From an uncultured Pseudomonadota bacterium (GTDB lineage Bacteria; Pseudomonadota; Alphaproteobacteria; RF32; CAG-239): a stretch of DNA of 45,612 nt. The stretch covers positions 1 through 45,612 of the forward strand of contig CASERH010000016.1 of the NCBI GenBank assembly GCA_949290295.1, written 5' to 3'. The notes below the pieces were generated by a model. That model did no database searches and was not told the origin of the DNA. It saw only the letters and a list, made by a program, of their open reading frames with translations. Within the stretch, counting starts at the first letter, position 1. Each line of letters begins with the position of its first letter. Positions 1-8,311 of this stretch are shown piece after piece. The translations under genes and the position numbers were made by a program.

Positions 1-23
1 CCTGTGAAGAATCAGCTCGAGGA

Positions 24-53
24 TAAAATCAACCGTTGCTCCGGTTGATTTTA
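24..53. repeat. Perfect 12-bp hairpin
   Basis: The left arm TAAAATCAACCG (24-35) and right arm CGGTTGATTTTA (42-53) pair perfectly around a 6-nt loop. No T-run follows, so this is not an obvious terminator. CCTGTGAA lies upstream at 1-8. Confidence 0.75.
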
Positions 54-137
54 CCACAAGAGGCGTAAGCTTTCTTGCTTGAGTGAGCAAAGCGTAAGCG
101 AGCGAAACGAAACTAGAAAGCAAGTGACCCTGTGAAA

Positions 138-167
138 TAAAAACAATCAAAGTAATGATTGTTTTTA
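138..167. repeat. Perfect 12-bp hairpin, same geometry as 24-53
   Basis: The left arm TAAAAACAATCA (138-149) and right arm TGATTGTTTTTA (156-167) pair perfectly around a 6-nt loop. The stem sequence is unrelated to the hairpin at 24-53, but the 12/6 geometry is the same and CCTGTGAA lies immediately upstream (129-136). Confidence 0.75.
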
Positions 168-336
168 TGAGCCAAGCAATGAGACTTAGTTTCGCTTGCG
201 AATGAATATGAAGCTCAAGCAAAAGTTAGTCGGAATTGTCGCGCGACCATAAAATATCGGAATCTTCACACGGCAATAATCCCCTCACACAACAAAACCC
301 TGTCACTTTGAAGCAACATGGTTTTATTGATGAGAC

Positions 337-1116
337 CTAACTCAGCATCTGGACTTCTATAGTGTCCATATCCGAATTATAGCGAACAGTCATTCCATCC
401 CAAACGATAGGTTTCTGGCGGCTTGCCAAAGGAATCTCTCGGGTAAAAAGCTCTCCGGCAACATTGGTTTGCACATTAAGCCCTGTTCGATAATAGACAC
501 CGAGATTAAAGCAGTTAACAACGTACTCTTGGAAACCATCGCCATATTTTTCCCGCACCAACACGCCGACAAATATCAAAGACGAGTTGCCGAATATCCG
601 TGGCAACATCTGGATTGGAGTGATGTTGTAGGATTCTTGAAGCATTTCTTTGATTTTTTTAAGCTTCAAATTATTTGCCGGAATGAGCAGCTTTTCGCCC
701 ATAAAATTGCTCACTTGCACAAACTCCCTGCGCAAGGGGCGAATTTTCTGAGCAATCGGAGCCTCTAGAGGATTACCGAACACTCGCCTGGGAACATTAG
801 CCACGACCGGTTCAGCCGTCTTATCGATGACGATGGCTGTTGCACGCACCATCCAATTTTCCGGCACATACCTTCCCGCAATCGGAACCGCCACCCACAT
901 ATAATACTTGTGGTACTGTTTAAAAACGAGCTTTCGGCAAATTTGCCCACCTCTTTCCTCCTCCAAATAGAAATCCTCTTTGCAGGTAAGTTCCCGCAAA
1001 GACATCCTATAAGGAGCATAGTCAACATCTTTTCCCTCCAAGAAGCGAATAGCCTCAGCCTCGGAGAAAACCTTCACTTGTTTCAGCTGCTGAGCAGATT
1101 GTACAAATGCATTCAT
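337..1116 (-). CDS. Hypothetical protein, 259 aa
   Basis: I do not recognise the family. The reading frame is long and uninterrupted, runs from ATG to TAG, and its composition looks like a real soluble protein with no signal peptide or membrane segment. The middle (about residues 95-140) is rich in Arg and Pro. The C-terminal half has alternating hydrophobic strands that suggest a beta-rich fold. No clear Shine-Dalgarno sequence precedes the ATG. The gene stands alone, transcribed away from the plus-strand gene at 1343 and towards the hairpin block at the window start. I would not assign a function. Confidence 0.65.
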   Translation of the reverse strand: MNAFVQSAQQLKQVKVFSEAEAIRFLEGKDVDYAPYRMSLRELTCKEDFYLEEERGGQICRKLVFKQYHKYYMWVAVPIAGRYVPENWMVRATAIVIDKTAEPVVANVPRRVFGNPLEAPIAQKIRPLRREFVQVSNFMGEKLLIPANNLKLKKIKEMLQESYNITPIQMLPRIFGNSSLIFVGVLVREKYGDGFQEYVVNCFNLGVYYRTGLNVQTNVAGELFTREIPLASRQKPIVWDGMTVRYNSDMDTIEVQMLS

Positions 1117-1342
1117 AATAAACAGAAATTTAGAGAGTTAATAACTTTAATTTTGCCGCACCATAGCACCGGATAAACTGAAAAGCAAGCACAAATAAAT
1201 CATTACATTTTTGTTCATTTTGTCTATTGACCAAAGAAAAAAAATATGGTACTAATGATGACATCAGAAAATATTTTTATAGACAGTAATTAAACAAAAG
1301 AGGCACCGGACTAAACAAACCTCTCTAAAATCCGGCAATAAT

Positions 1343-1558
1343 ATGCGAAAGTTACAATACAATTTTAAAGTTTGGGCAAAGGCCGGTAAGCGCATCGATG
1401 AAGCGGAAGCCAAACAGCATTTCAAGGATCCCGTCCGGATCTCAGTTTCCGTCGGATACCGCAACCTCGACGGCCGCTGGGTAGAAGTTCAAAGCGACTA
1501 CGCCTGGACTTCCGCCAGTGCCCCGGGAGCGACCATCATCCCGGCGCTCACCGCTTGA
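1343..1558 (+). CDS. Hypothetical small protein, 71 aa
   Basis: This is a short basic N-terminal region followed by a possible beta-strand segment (residues about 32-50, ISVSVGYRNLDGRWVEVQSD) and an Ala/Pro-rich tail. I do not recognise it. Its reality is supported by an ATG start, a composition unlike the surrounding AT-rich sequence, and a strong plus-strand terminator that begins about 25 bp after its stop. No good ribosome binding site is visible. The frame running the other way over the same bases looks like a shadow. Confidence 0.5.
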   Translation: MRKLQYNFKVWAKAGKRIDEAEAKQHFKDPVRISVSVGYRNLDGRWVEVQSDYAWTSASAPGATIIPALTA

Positions 1559-1583
1559 TCCTGCTGCCCGAGCTACTAACACG

Positions 1584-1618
1584 CCCCGTCAAAGTTCCTC
1601 TTTGGCGGGGATTTTTTT
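1584..1618 (+). terminator. Intrinsic terminator after the 71-aa gene
   Basis: The stem CCCCGTCAAAG / CTTTGGCGGGG (11 bp with one G-U pair) has a short loop and is followed by A and seven T residues on the plus strand. The T-run touches the end of the minus-strand gene at 1617. Confidence 0.85.
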
Positions 1619-3098
1619 ACCTCAATACTTTTCCATACAACAAATATTCATAGACGTGAGAGCGCTTGCTTAATTCATCATCGAGCTTCTCATAATTATC
1701 ATACCCCTTTTCCGGCAAAGTCGGCTCCTGAGAATAAAGAGAAACACCGAGCCCCAATTTATCTCCTTTGATGTCAAAACCCAAACTTTCAACAATTGTC
1801 GGATACATATCAAAAGGCGTAAATTGACGATTTTTTACCTGACCATGTTTAGGAGAAATAGCAGGATTAATAATAATATTTAAATCTCTCCGTTGCATAT
1901 CTTCAGTAAACAAAGCATCATTCATAACCAAGTGATCATTCACAATCACCACCGTTGTATCCTTATAAAAAGGCTGACCTTTGAGCCAGGCAATAAAATC
2001 TCCTATTTTTTTGCTGGCACAACGATAGACGTTTTGGTGACGTTCGGCATAAGCTTTTGAGCAATTTTTCTCATCTAAAAACTCATTTCCGCCATGTGTA
2101 TCCATTGTCATGATAGTGAAGGAAAAGGGCTTTCCCATTTTAGCCAAACGACTGATTTCCTCTCTTGCTTCCTGATAAAGCTCTTCATCGCGCAATATAC
2201 GCTTACGGATAGGATCATGATTATCATCAAGATCAAACTTCGCCTTCCAGTCCTCCCAACTCAAGATATTAGGATTACCATGGCTCTCAAAAAATTTATT
2301 CACTCCGGCATAAGAGCTTTCCATACCCGTCATAAAACTTTGCTCATACCCCTGCTCTTTTAAGATATCAAACAAGCACCAAGCCTTTGGCAAATATCCG
2401 TGTTTGGGCAAAAATTTATTATGATTGGTAATCGGCAAATGCAGAGGTATTCCACAGGTTTGAGCCACAAGACCGGCCTGCGTCCACTGGGCTCCGTCTA
2501 CCTGCATGGCACCACCGATACCACCGTCATGGCTGAAATTTAAGTTATCAAGAGCCAATTTTTTAAGCTCCGGCATAAAAGCTGCTTTAAATTTGTCCCG
2601 GTATTCTTTACGCAAAAATGTCGCCTCAGCCGATTCCAAAAAAACAAGAACCAAATTGCGTTTTTTAGCTGGAGGTACAACCTCTGCCTCTTTAGGATCT
2701 CTATAATGCTTTTCATAAAAATCAGATACTTGATCTTTAGCGTGATAATCCTCAATAATTTCAGCAATATCCAGGCGTATAGCCACATAAATTATACTGC
2801 AGATAAGAAATAACAAGGCAATTTTATTTTTATAAAATAATACCTTATCTCTAATATTTTGAACCTTCTTTCCCCACGGCCACTTGATACCAAAGAGCAA
2901 GTAAAGCACCACCAAGACAATAGCAGTCACCATTACCGTGTTTTGCAAAAAACTTGTCAGTAGACGTGTTTCTGAATCCAAAGAGATATTCATATGGAAC
3001 AAAATTTGCTCATAAGTAACCTCGCCAAACTTACGCAACTGCCAATTCATGGCGGTTACAAGCAAACAAGAAATCCCTATTAACAGTAGTGCCAACAT
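1617..3098 (-). CDS. OpgB/LtaS-type phosphoglycerol transferase (paralogue A)
   Basis: This is a membrane-anchored alkaline-phosphatase-superfamily enzyme of about 493 aa. Relatives move phosphoglycerol from phosphatidylglycerol to periplasmic glucans or lipoteichoic acid. Three membrane segments precede the extracytoplasmic domain. Family marks visible are NLVLVFLESAE (metal-ligand Glu), WTQAGLVAQTCG (likely nucleophile Thr), TMDTHGG and VNDHLVMN (metal-binding Asp-His). I place the start at the second in-frame ATG (3098). GGGGAGAG lies 5 nt upstream of it, and from there the protein aligns without gaps to paralogue B through the shared RKFG and QI(L/I)FH motifs. The ATG at 3113 lies in a hairpin and has no such site. 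Substrate is not determinable; glucan decoration is the closest analogy. Confidence 0.85.
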   Translation of the reverse strand: MLALLLIGISCLLVTAMNWQLRKFGEVTYEQILFHMNISLDSETRLLTSFLQNTVMVTAIVLVVLYLLFGIKWPWGKKVQNIRDKVLFYKNKIALLFLICSIIYVAIRLDIAEIIEDYHAKDQVSDFYEKHYRDPKEAEVVPPAKKRNLVLVFLESAEATFLRKEYRDKFKAAFMPELKKLALDNLNFSHDGGIGGAMQVDGAQWTQAGLVAQTCGIPLHLPITNHNKFLPKHGYLPKAWCLFDILKEQGYEQSFMTGMESSYAGVNKFFESHGNPNILSWEDWKAKFDLDDNHDPIRKRILRDEELYQEAREEISRLAKMGKPFSFTIMTMDTHGGNEFLDEKNCSKAYAERHQNVYRCASKKIGDFIAWLKGQPFYKDTTVVIVNDHLVMNDALFTEDMQRRDLNIIINPAISPKHGQVKNRQFTPFDMYPTIVESLGFDIKGDKLGLGVSLYSQEPTLPEKGYDNYEKLDDELSKRSHVYEYLLYGKVLR

Positions 3099-3110
3099 AA
3101 AAACTCTCCC

Positions 3111-3139
3111 CATAGAATCGCAATGGTTGCAATTCTATG
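3111..3139 (-). promoter_or_regulatory. Hairpin abutting the Shine-Dalgarno of the OpgB-like gene
   Basis: The arms 3111-3123 and 3127-3139 form a 13-bp stem with one mismatch and a 3-nt loop. It buries the upstream in-frame ATG (3111-3113) and ends exactly at the GGGGAGAG site that serves the ATG at 3098. It could act as a processing or attenuation structure between the MIF-like gene and this gene. There is no T-run, so it is not a simple terminator. Confidence 0.55.
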
Positions 3140-3189
3140 ACAGCACCATTATTTAGCAAGTGTTAATATATACTTATTAACAGTGTTTG

Positions 3190-3522
3190 CTAGAAAACAC
3201 AACCTGAAATTGCCACATCACCTGCCGACATATCAACAAACTGGATGTTTATGTAAGCCGAATCCAACTGCAAGCGTTGCGCGACAAAATCAGTCAGAGA
3301 TTTTGCCAAGGCCCCTTTATCTCTAAAACCAATAGACTTCATCTCAATCAAGGCTCCCTTTGTATCTTCGCTTCCGTTAAAAGTCATTGCCGGATTAAAC
3401 AAAAGATTCACCACCACATATTGAATTGGTTTTCCAAGCTCTTTTGCCACCAACTGCGCGGCATCAGCGCATAAATTTTCATCTTTAACGGTTGCATTTG
3501 AATAAATTGTCAAAAACGGCAT
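3190..3522 (-). CDS. MIF-family tautomerase
   Basis: This 110-aa protein belongs to the macrophage migration inhibitory factor / D-dopachrome tautomerase family. These are trimeric enzymes that use an N-terminal proline as catalytic base for keto-enol tautomerisation. Pro2 follows the initiator Met directly. The other active-site positions of human MIF are also present: Lys31 in GKPIQY, Ile64 in KSIG, Tyr90 and Asn92 in YIN, and Val103. The CxxC motif of mammalian MIF is absent, so the thiol-oxidoreductase activity is not expected. The start codon overlaps the stop of the upstream OpgB-like gene (TAATG), which implies translational coupling. No secretion signal is visible. The natural substrate is unknown. 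Confidence 0.88.
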   Translation of the reverse strand: MPFLTIYSNATVKDENLCADAAQLVAKELGKPIQYVVVNLLFNPAMTFNGSEDTKGALIEMKSIGFRDKGALAKSLTDFVAQRLQLDSAYINIQFVDMSAGDVAISGCVF

Positions 3523-5006
3523 TACTCTTCTCCCAATACTTTTCCATATAACATTTTCTCATAAAGTTTTGAACGCATATCCAACTTTTTATCTATCTTT
3601 TTGCCAGATCCTATACGCTCCAACAAGGTTGGCTTGTTTTCAAACAACGTTGTACCGAGCCCAAGTTTATCACCTTCAATCTTCACACCGATAGAGCTCA
3701 AGATTGTAGGATAAATATCAAAAGATAAAAACTCTCTGTTTTTAGCCTGCTTAGGCTCAATTGCCGAATTAAGAAAGATATTCAAAATTCTCTTATCTTT
3801 CATAGAACGTGTAAACCCTGCATCATACATCAACAAATGGTCATCAAGCATCACCACAGTAGTATTTTCATAAAAAGGTTGTTGTTTTATCCAATCTACA
3901 AAATCACCCAACATCTTGCTCTGGCAAGCCATAATATTTTTATACCTATGATGCTCATCTTTTTTATCAAAAAGGCGTTCACATTTGTCTTCATCAAAAT
4001 ATTGTTTGCCCAAATGAGTATCAATAGTCATAACCGTAAAAGCAAACGGTTTTCCGCTTGAAGCCAACCGCAAAATTTCCTTCTTAGATATTTCCAAAAG
4101 TGAAAAATCTTTAACTATCTTTGTCCCTTCACTATAGTCTTCAGAAGTAAGCATATTATGGTCTTGCATATACCAAGTATCCATTAGCTTAATATTGCCA
4201 TGACTTTCCAAAAACTTGTCCAACCCGCCGAAAGTCTTAGGCATACCGTTAACCAACGTTTGCTCATATCCTTGCTCTTTCAAGAAATCAGACAAACACT
4301 TAGCCTCTGGCAAGAACCCATTATCTGGACGGAAATGAGAACTTTCGATTGGCAGTTTCAAAGGCAGGCCGCAAGTTTGTGCAGTCAGACCAGCTTGAGT
4401 AAAATTCGTCCCTTTAACCTGATACGCCCCACCAATATCATCATTGTTACTGAAGTTGATATTCTCACGAGCAAGCCTCAGCAATTCCGGTGTCAGATTA
4501 GTCTTGAAATAATCATAATATTTTGTCTGTAAATGTCCTGTATCCATTGATTCCATAAATATAATTATCAGATTACGTTTGTTCTTAGGAAACGTTAACT
4601 CAACGGTCCTTGGATCAACATAATTTTCTTCAAAAAAGGTCGAAACTTTTTGGAAACGTTTATATTGTCCCCACATTTCATCAACCTGCATTTTAATACC
4701 GCAATAACCAAGACATAACAAGAAAAATACGCCGGCACATAACCGATAATATTTATGACAAAGCATTGAAATTTGCCACTTTCTCTCACGTTTATGCACA
4801 CAAAGAAAATAAAAAATAATTGCCACACCGACTGCCGCAAACCACACATTCTCAAAATAACTGCGAATAAGCTTTTCCTCTGCATCAATAGGCATATTAA
4901 GATGAAAAATAATCTGATCAATTGTAACCACACCAAATTTCCGTGTTAACCAACGAGCCGTTGCCGCCAACACATAAGAAATAAAAACAATAAAAGTCGC
5001 AAACAT
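3522..5006 (-). CDS. OpgB/LtaS-type phosphoglycerol transferase (paralogue B)
   Basis: This 494-aa enzyme is a paralogue of the gene at 1617-3098, with the same layout: three N-terminal membrane segments, then a sulfatase-like catalytic domain facing the periplasm. Visible motifs are NLIIIFMESMD, FTQAGLTAQTCG (likely nucleophile Thr), TIDTHLG and LDDHLLM (metal-binding Asp-His). It starts at ATG 5006 with a TGAGGA site upstream. It is the first gene of a minus-strand unit followed by the coupled MIF-like gene and then paralogue A. A small palindrome (5025-5043) and the gyrA terminator lie upstream, so the unit probably has its own promoter. Its product specificity cannot be read from sequence. 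Confidence 0.85.
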   Translation of the reverse strand: MFATFIVFISYVLAATARWLTRKFGVVTIDQIIFHLNMPIDAEEKLIRSYFENVWFAAVGVAIIFYFLCVHKRERKWQISMLCHKYYRLCAGVFFLLCLGYCGIKMQVDEMWGQYKRFQKVSTFFEENYVDPRTVELTFPKNKRNLIIIFMESMDTGHLQTKYYDYFKTNLTPELLRLARENINFSNNDDIGGAYQVKGTNFTQAGLTAQTCGLPLKLPIESSHFRPDNGFLPEAKCLSDFLKEQGYEQTLVNGMPKTFGGLDKFLESHGNIKLMDTWYMQDHNMLTSEDYSEGTKIVKDFSLLEISKKEILRLASSGKPFAFTVMTIDTHLGKQYFDEDKCERLFDKKDEHHRYKNIMACQSKMLGDFVDWIKQQPFYENTTVVMLDDHLLMYDAGFTRSMKDKRILNIFLNSAIEPKQAKNREFLSFDIYPTILSSIGVKIEGDKLGLGTTLFENKPTLLERIGSGKKIDKKLDMRSKLYEKMLYGKVLGEE

Positions 5007-5024
5007 CTTTAGTTATCCTCAAAA

Positions 5025-5043
5025 ATATAACCTCAAGTTATAT
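5025..5043. promoter_or_regulatory. Short palindrome upstream of the OpgB-MIF unit
   Basis: ATATAAC and GTTATAT form a 7-bp inverted repeat around a 5-nt loop, about 20 bp before the start codon. It could be an operator or part of the leader. No regulator is identified. Confidence 0.3.
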
Positions 5044-5088
5044 CCTTGCTACATAACTGTATATGTAAGAGTTTAAGTTACTAACAAG

Positions 5089-5120
5089 AAAATCCCTGCC
5101 TTTTCAAGGCAGGGATTTTT
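5089..5120. terminator. Bidirectional terminator after gyrA
   Basis: AAAATCCCTGCCTT and AAGGCAGGGATTTT form a 14-bp perfect stem with a 3-nt loop, flanked by A/T runs on both sides. It sits about 20 bp past the gyrA stop, so its main role is ending gyrA transcription on the minus strand. Confidence 0.85.
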
Positions 5121-5141
5121 ATCGTAAGCAACTTCTCTAAC

Positions 5142-7955
5142 CTACTCCTCATCTGTCATTTCAGGTTCTGAGACACCCCCTTCATCACTGTCCTCAATAT
5201 CAGGAGCGCTCTCACCCAAAACCTCAGATCCGGTTTCTTCTTCGAGTTCTGCATCATCGCCTTCATCAGCGTCAAGCCAGGTCACGGAAACGACCTTCTC
5301 ATTCTCTGCCAAACGGAACAAGATAACACCTTGTGTCTTGCGCCCGGCGATTCTGATATCTGCCACCGGCATTCTGATGAGTTTTCCGCCATCTGTTACC
5401 ATCATGATTTGATTATTGTCTTCAATCGGGAACGAGCTGGCAATTTCTTTGTTGCGTGCAGACATTTCCATATTGGCAATACCCTGCCCGCCACGTCCGG
5501 TCACTCTGTATTCATAAGAAGAAGAACGCTTACCATATCCGGTTGTGGTAACAGACAAGATAAACTGTTCAGCCTCACGCATGGCCTCATATTTCTCTGC
5601 TGTTAAAACAGTCATTTCGACACCAGTATCGGAGGCAGAAATGGGCATATCATCTCCTCTTTCAGCCTGAATGCGCTTAGCGGCAGAAGATATCTTAAGA
5701 TATTCTTCTCTTTCCTCAGAAGTTGCATCACTGTGTTTCAAAACCGACATAGAGATAACGGCATCATCTTTGCCAAGCTTGATACCGCGAACACCGGTAG
5801 AGTTACGGCCGACAAATACGCGAACTTCCGTTACCGGGAAGCGGATGCACTTACCGCTGCGAGCTGCAAGCAAGATATCATCATCTTCGGTACAAATCCG
5901 AACATTGATAAGCTTATCGCCCTCATCAAGCTTCATGGCAATCTTACCGTTCGACTGAACATTGACAAAGTCCATCAAAGAGTTACGGCGAACATTGCCC
6001 TGCGCGGTCGCAAACATAATAGACAAGTCTTTGCACTCGGCCTCATTCTCCGGCAATTTCATAATAGTGGTGATAGTCTCACCGGCATCAAGCGGCAACA
6101 AGTTGATAAACGGCTTACCCTTAGAGGTTGGAGACCCGAGCGGCAGTTTATAAACCTTCATCTTGTAGACCAAGCCCTTAGAGGAGAAGAACAGAACCGG
6201 CGTGTGGGTACTGGCCACAAACAAACGGGTTACAAAATCTTCTTCTTTGGTCGCCATACCGGATTTTCCTTTGCCACCGCGTTTTTGTGCTTTGTAGGCA
6301 TTGAGCGGTACACGCTTGATATAACCGGCCTCAGTCACGGTCACAACCATATCCTCGCGCTGGATAAGAGATTCAATATCGGTATCATACTCAATATCTT
6401 CAATCTTAGAGCGGCGCGGCGTTGCATATTCATCCTTAATGGCCACCAACTCATCACGCATAATACCATAGAGTTTTTCGCGGCTGGAAAGAATAGACAG
6501 ACACTCTTTGATTTCATCACCGAGGCTGACTAATTCCTCATGAATTTTATCTCTCTCCAAACCAGTCAAACGTTGGAGTTTCAAATCCAAGATAGCACGA
6601 GCTTGCGCCTCAGATAAGCGATAAGTTCCGTTCTCAACCTTGCGGTCGGGTTCATCGATTAGTTTAACCAAAGCCTCAACATCTCCGGCCGGCCAAGCTT
6701 TAGCAAGCAAGGCATCTTTAGCTTCTTGTGGAGTCGGAGATGTGCGGATAAGATCAATCACAGGATCAATATTTTCAACCGCAATAGCCAAACCAACCAA
6801 CACATGAGCTCTGTCGCGTGCTTTGTTGAGCTCAAAGATTGTACGGCGGCGGATAACCTCCTCGCGGAATTCAATAAAGGCGGCAATGATTTCTTTCAAG
6901 TTCATCATCATCGGCCGACCGTTATGAATGGCCAACATGTTCATTCCGAAGCTGGTTTGCAGCGGGGTATATTTATAGAGCTGGTTCAAAACCACATCAG
7001 CTTGGAAATCGCGCTTGATTTCAATAACAACACGCACGCCATGACGGTCAGATTCATCACGAATCTCGCCGATACCCTCAATCTTCTTTTCCTTAACCAG
7101 CTCGGCAATACGAGTAATCATTGCCGCTTTATTAACCTGATAGGGAATCTCATGAACAATGATGGCCTCTTTATCTTTGTGAAGCTCCTCAATGGTGCAT
7201 TTTGCTCTCATCACAACAGAGCCTCTGCCGGTGAGATAAGCAGATTTGGCACCGGAATACCCTAGAATCAAGCCTCCTGTCGGAAAATCAGGGCCCGGCA
7301 CGATTTGGATGAGGTCTTCGATTGAAACTTCCGGATTATCAATATAAGCACAGCAGGCATCAATAACCTCACCCAAGTTGTGCGGCGGAATATTGGTAGC
7401 CATACCAACGGCAATACCATTGGCACCATTAACCAAAAGGTTCGGATAGCTGGCCGGCAACACGGAAGGTTCTTGCAAACTTTCATCATAGTTTGGCATA
7501 AAGTCGACGGTGTCTTTATCAATATCATCAATCAAGGCATGGGCAACTTTAGCCAATCTGGCTTCGGTATAACGCATGGCGGCGGCGCTATCACCATCCA
7601 TAGAACCAAAGTTTCCTTGTCCGTCAATCAAAGGCACGCGCATAGAGAAAGGCTGTGCCATACGAACCATTGCCTCATAAACAGAAGAGTCACCGTGTGG
7701 GTGATATTTACCTAACACATCACCGACAATACGGGCAGATTTTCTAAACGGGCGGTTATAGTCATAGCCGTTTTCATAGGCCGAATAGATGATACGGCGG
7801 TGCACCGGTTTCAAACCATCGCGCACATCCGGCAGCGCACGGGAGACGATAACGCTCATTGCATAGTCAAGATAAGAGCGGCGCATCTCATCAGAGATTT
7901 CAACGGGTGCAATATCTTTAGTGGTTTCCACCACGGGCATTACTTCATCAGTCAC
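5142..7955 (-). CDS. gyrA: DNA gyrase subunit A
   Basis: GyrA is the DNA-breaking and rejoining subunit of gyrase, acting with GyrB to introduce negative supercoils. The protein is 937 aa. The catalytic tyrosine is in [10 protein letters not shown], and the quinolone-resistance region reads [19 protein letters not shown], with Ser at the E. coli Ser83 position and Glu at Asp87, so it looks like a drug-sensitive type. The C-terminal region carries a GyrA box (QKRGGKG), which marks gyrase rather than topoisomerase IV, and ends in a strongly acidic tail of about 40 residues. Single-gene unit with a terminator at 5089-5120; the 356-bp gap upstream must contain its promoter. Confidence 0.97.
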   Translation of the reverse strand: MTDEVMPVVETTKDIAPVEISDEMRRSYLDYAMSVIVSRALPDVRDGLKPVHRRIIYSAYENGYDYNRPFRKSARIVGDVLGKYHPHGDSSVYEAMVRMAQPFSMRVPLIDGQGNFGSMDGDSAAAMRYTEARLAKVAHALIDDIDKDTVDFMPNYDESLQEPSVLPASYPNLLVNGANGIAVGMATNIPPHNLGEVIDACCAYIDNPEVSIEDLIQIVPGPDFPTGGLILGYSGAKSAYLTGRGSVVMRAKCTIEELHKDKEAIIVHEIPYQVNKAAMITRIAELVKEKKIEGIGEIRDESDRHGVRVVIEIKRDFQADVVLNQLYKYTPLQTSFGMNMLAIHNGRPMMMNLKEIIAAFIEFREEVIRRRTIFELNKARDRAHVLVGLAIAVENIDPVIDLIRTSPTPQEAKDALLAKAWPAGDVEALVKLIDEPDRKVENGTYRLSEAQARAILDLKLQRLTGLERDKIHEELVSLGDEIKECLSILSSREKLYGIMRDELVAIKDEYATPRRSKIEDIEYDTDIESLIQREDMVVTVTEAGYIKRVPLNAYKAQKRGGKGKSGMATKEEDFVTRLFVASTHTPVLFFSSKGLVYKMKVYKLPLGSPTSKGKPFINLLPLDAGETITTIMKLPENEAECKDLSIMFATAQGNVRRNSLMDFVNVQSNGKIAMKLDEGDKLINVRICTEDDDILLAARSGKCIRFPVTEVRVFVGRNSTGVRGIKLGKDDAVISMSVLKHSDATSEEREEYLKISSAAKRIQAERGDDMPISASDTGVEMTVLTAEKYEAMREAEQFILSVTTTGYGKRSSSYEYRVTGRGGQGIANMEMSARNKEIASSFPIEDNNQIMMVTDGGKLIRMPVADIRIAGRKTQGVILFRLAENEKVVSVTWLDADEGDDAELEEETGSEVLGESAPDIEDSDEGGVSEPEMTDEE

Positions 7956-8311
7956 TTTACATTACCTTCAAATTAATTAAACTTCCGGCAGTGTACCAGA
8001 AAAGAAAAAGTTTCAACAGTTTTTTTACCGAGTTATGCCCAACAAAAAGTAGCATTTTTCTCTCTACGGCCAAAAAAAGTGCCTTAAAATTGATTTTAGG
8101 CTCGAGCGGGAATAAAAAAGTTAACAAAAAAATCTCAAAAACGCAAAAAAAACAGATATTTTTTCGTCCATTATCGAAAAATATTGCAAAATAAGTTAAC
8201 TTATGTTAGGGTTGGTCTATAAAAGCTATTATTCTGTTGATATTATAAAAAAGAAGTTAATCGCGGAATAATGGTTGAAAAAAAGATGTTTAATCTTAAA
8301 ACCACAAAATT
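7956..8311. other. Divergent intergenic region between gyrA and the 408-aa gene
   Basis: The sequence is AT-rich with many A-runs, and I see no gene or RNA gene in it. It must hold the promoters of gyrA (minus) and of the gene at 8312 (plus). The only clear structure is a perfect 14-bp palindrome, ATAAGTTAACTTAT, at 8191-8204. A short open frame in 7991-8194 has low-complexity Lys/Ser composition and no ribosome binding site, so I do not call it. Confidence 0.5.
8191..8204. promoter_or_regulatory. Perfect 14-bp palindrome, possible operator
   Basis: ATAAGTTAACTTAT is perfectly self-complementary and lies 108 bp upstream of the 408-aa gene. No matching regulator is recognised. Confidence 0.3.

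Larger units (their letters stand above)
1..336. other. Non-coding hairpin-rich block at window start
   Basis: I see no convincing gene here. The block holds two perfect hairpins, each with a 12-bp stem and a 6-nt loop (24-53 and 138-167). Their stem sequences differ, and each is preceded by the octamer CCTGTGAA (1-8 and 129-136). Between them is a stretch rich in AAGCGAGCGAAACGAAACT-like motifs (about 85-125). A partly complementary stretch, TTAGTTTCGCTTGCG, lies near 187-201. GAATCTTCACACGG near 261-274 is an imperfect inverted copy of the first bases of the window. It may be a structured intergenic repeat or the edge of an element that begins outside the window. Confidence 0.5.

Noticed and set aside
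5733-6533. 266-residue plus-strand frame over gyrA
   Set aside because: Antisense shadow of a highly conserved gene with unlikely composition.
7991-8194. 67-codon frame in the gyrA divergent region
   Set aside because: Low-complexity Lys/Ser/Phe composition in A/T-rich DNA with no ribosome binding site.
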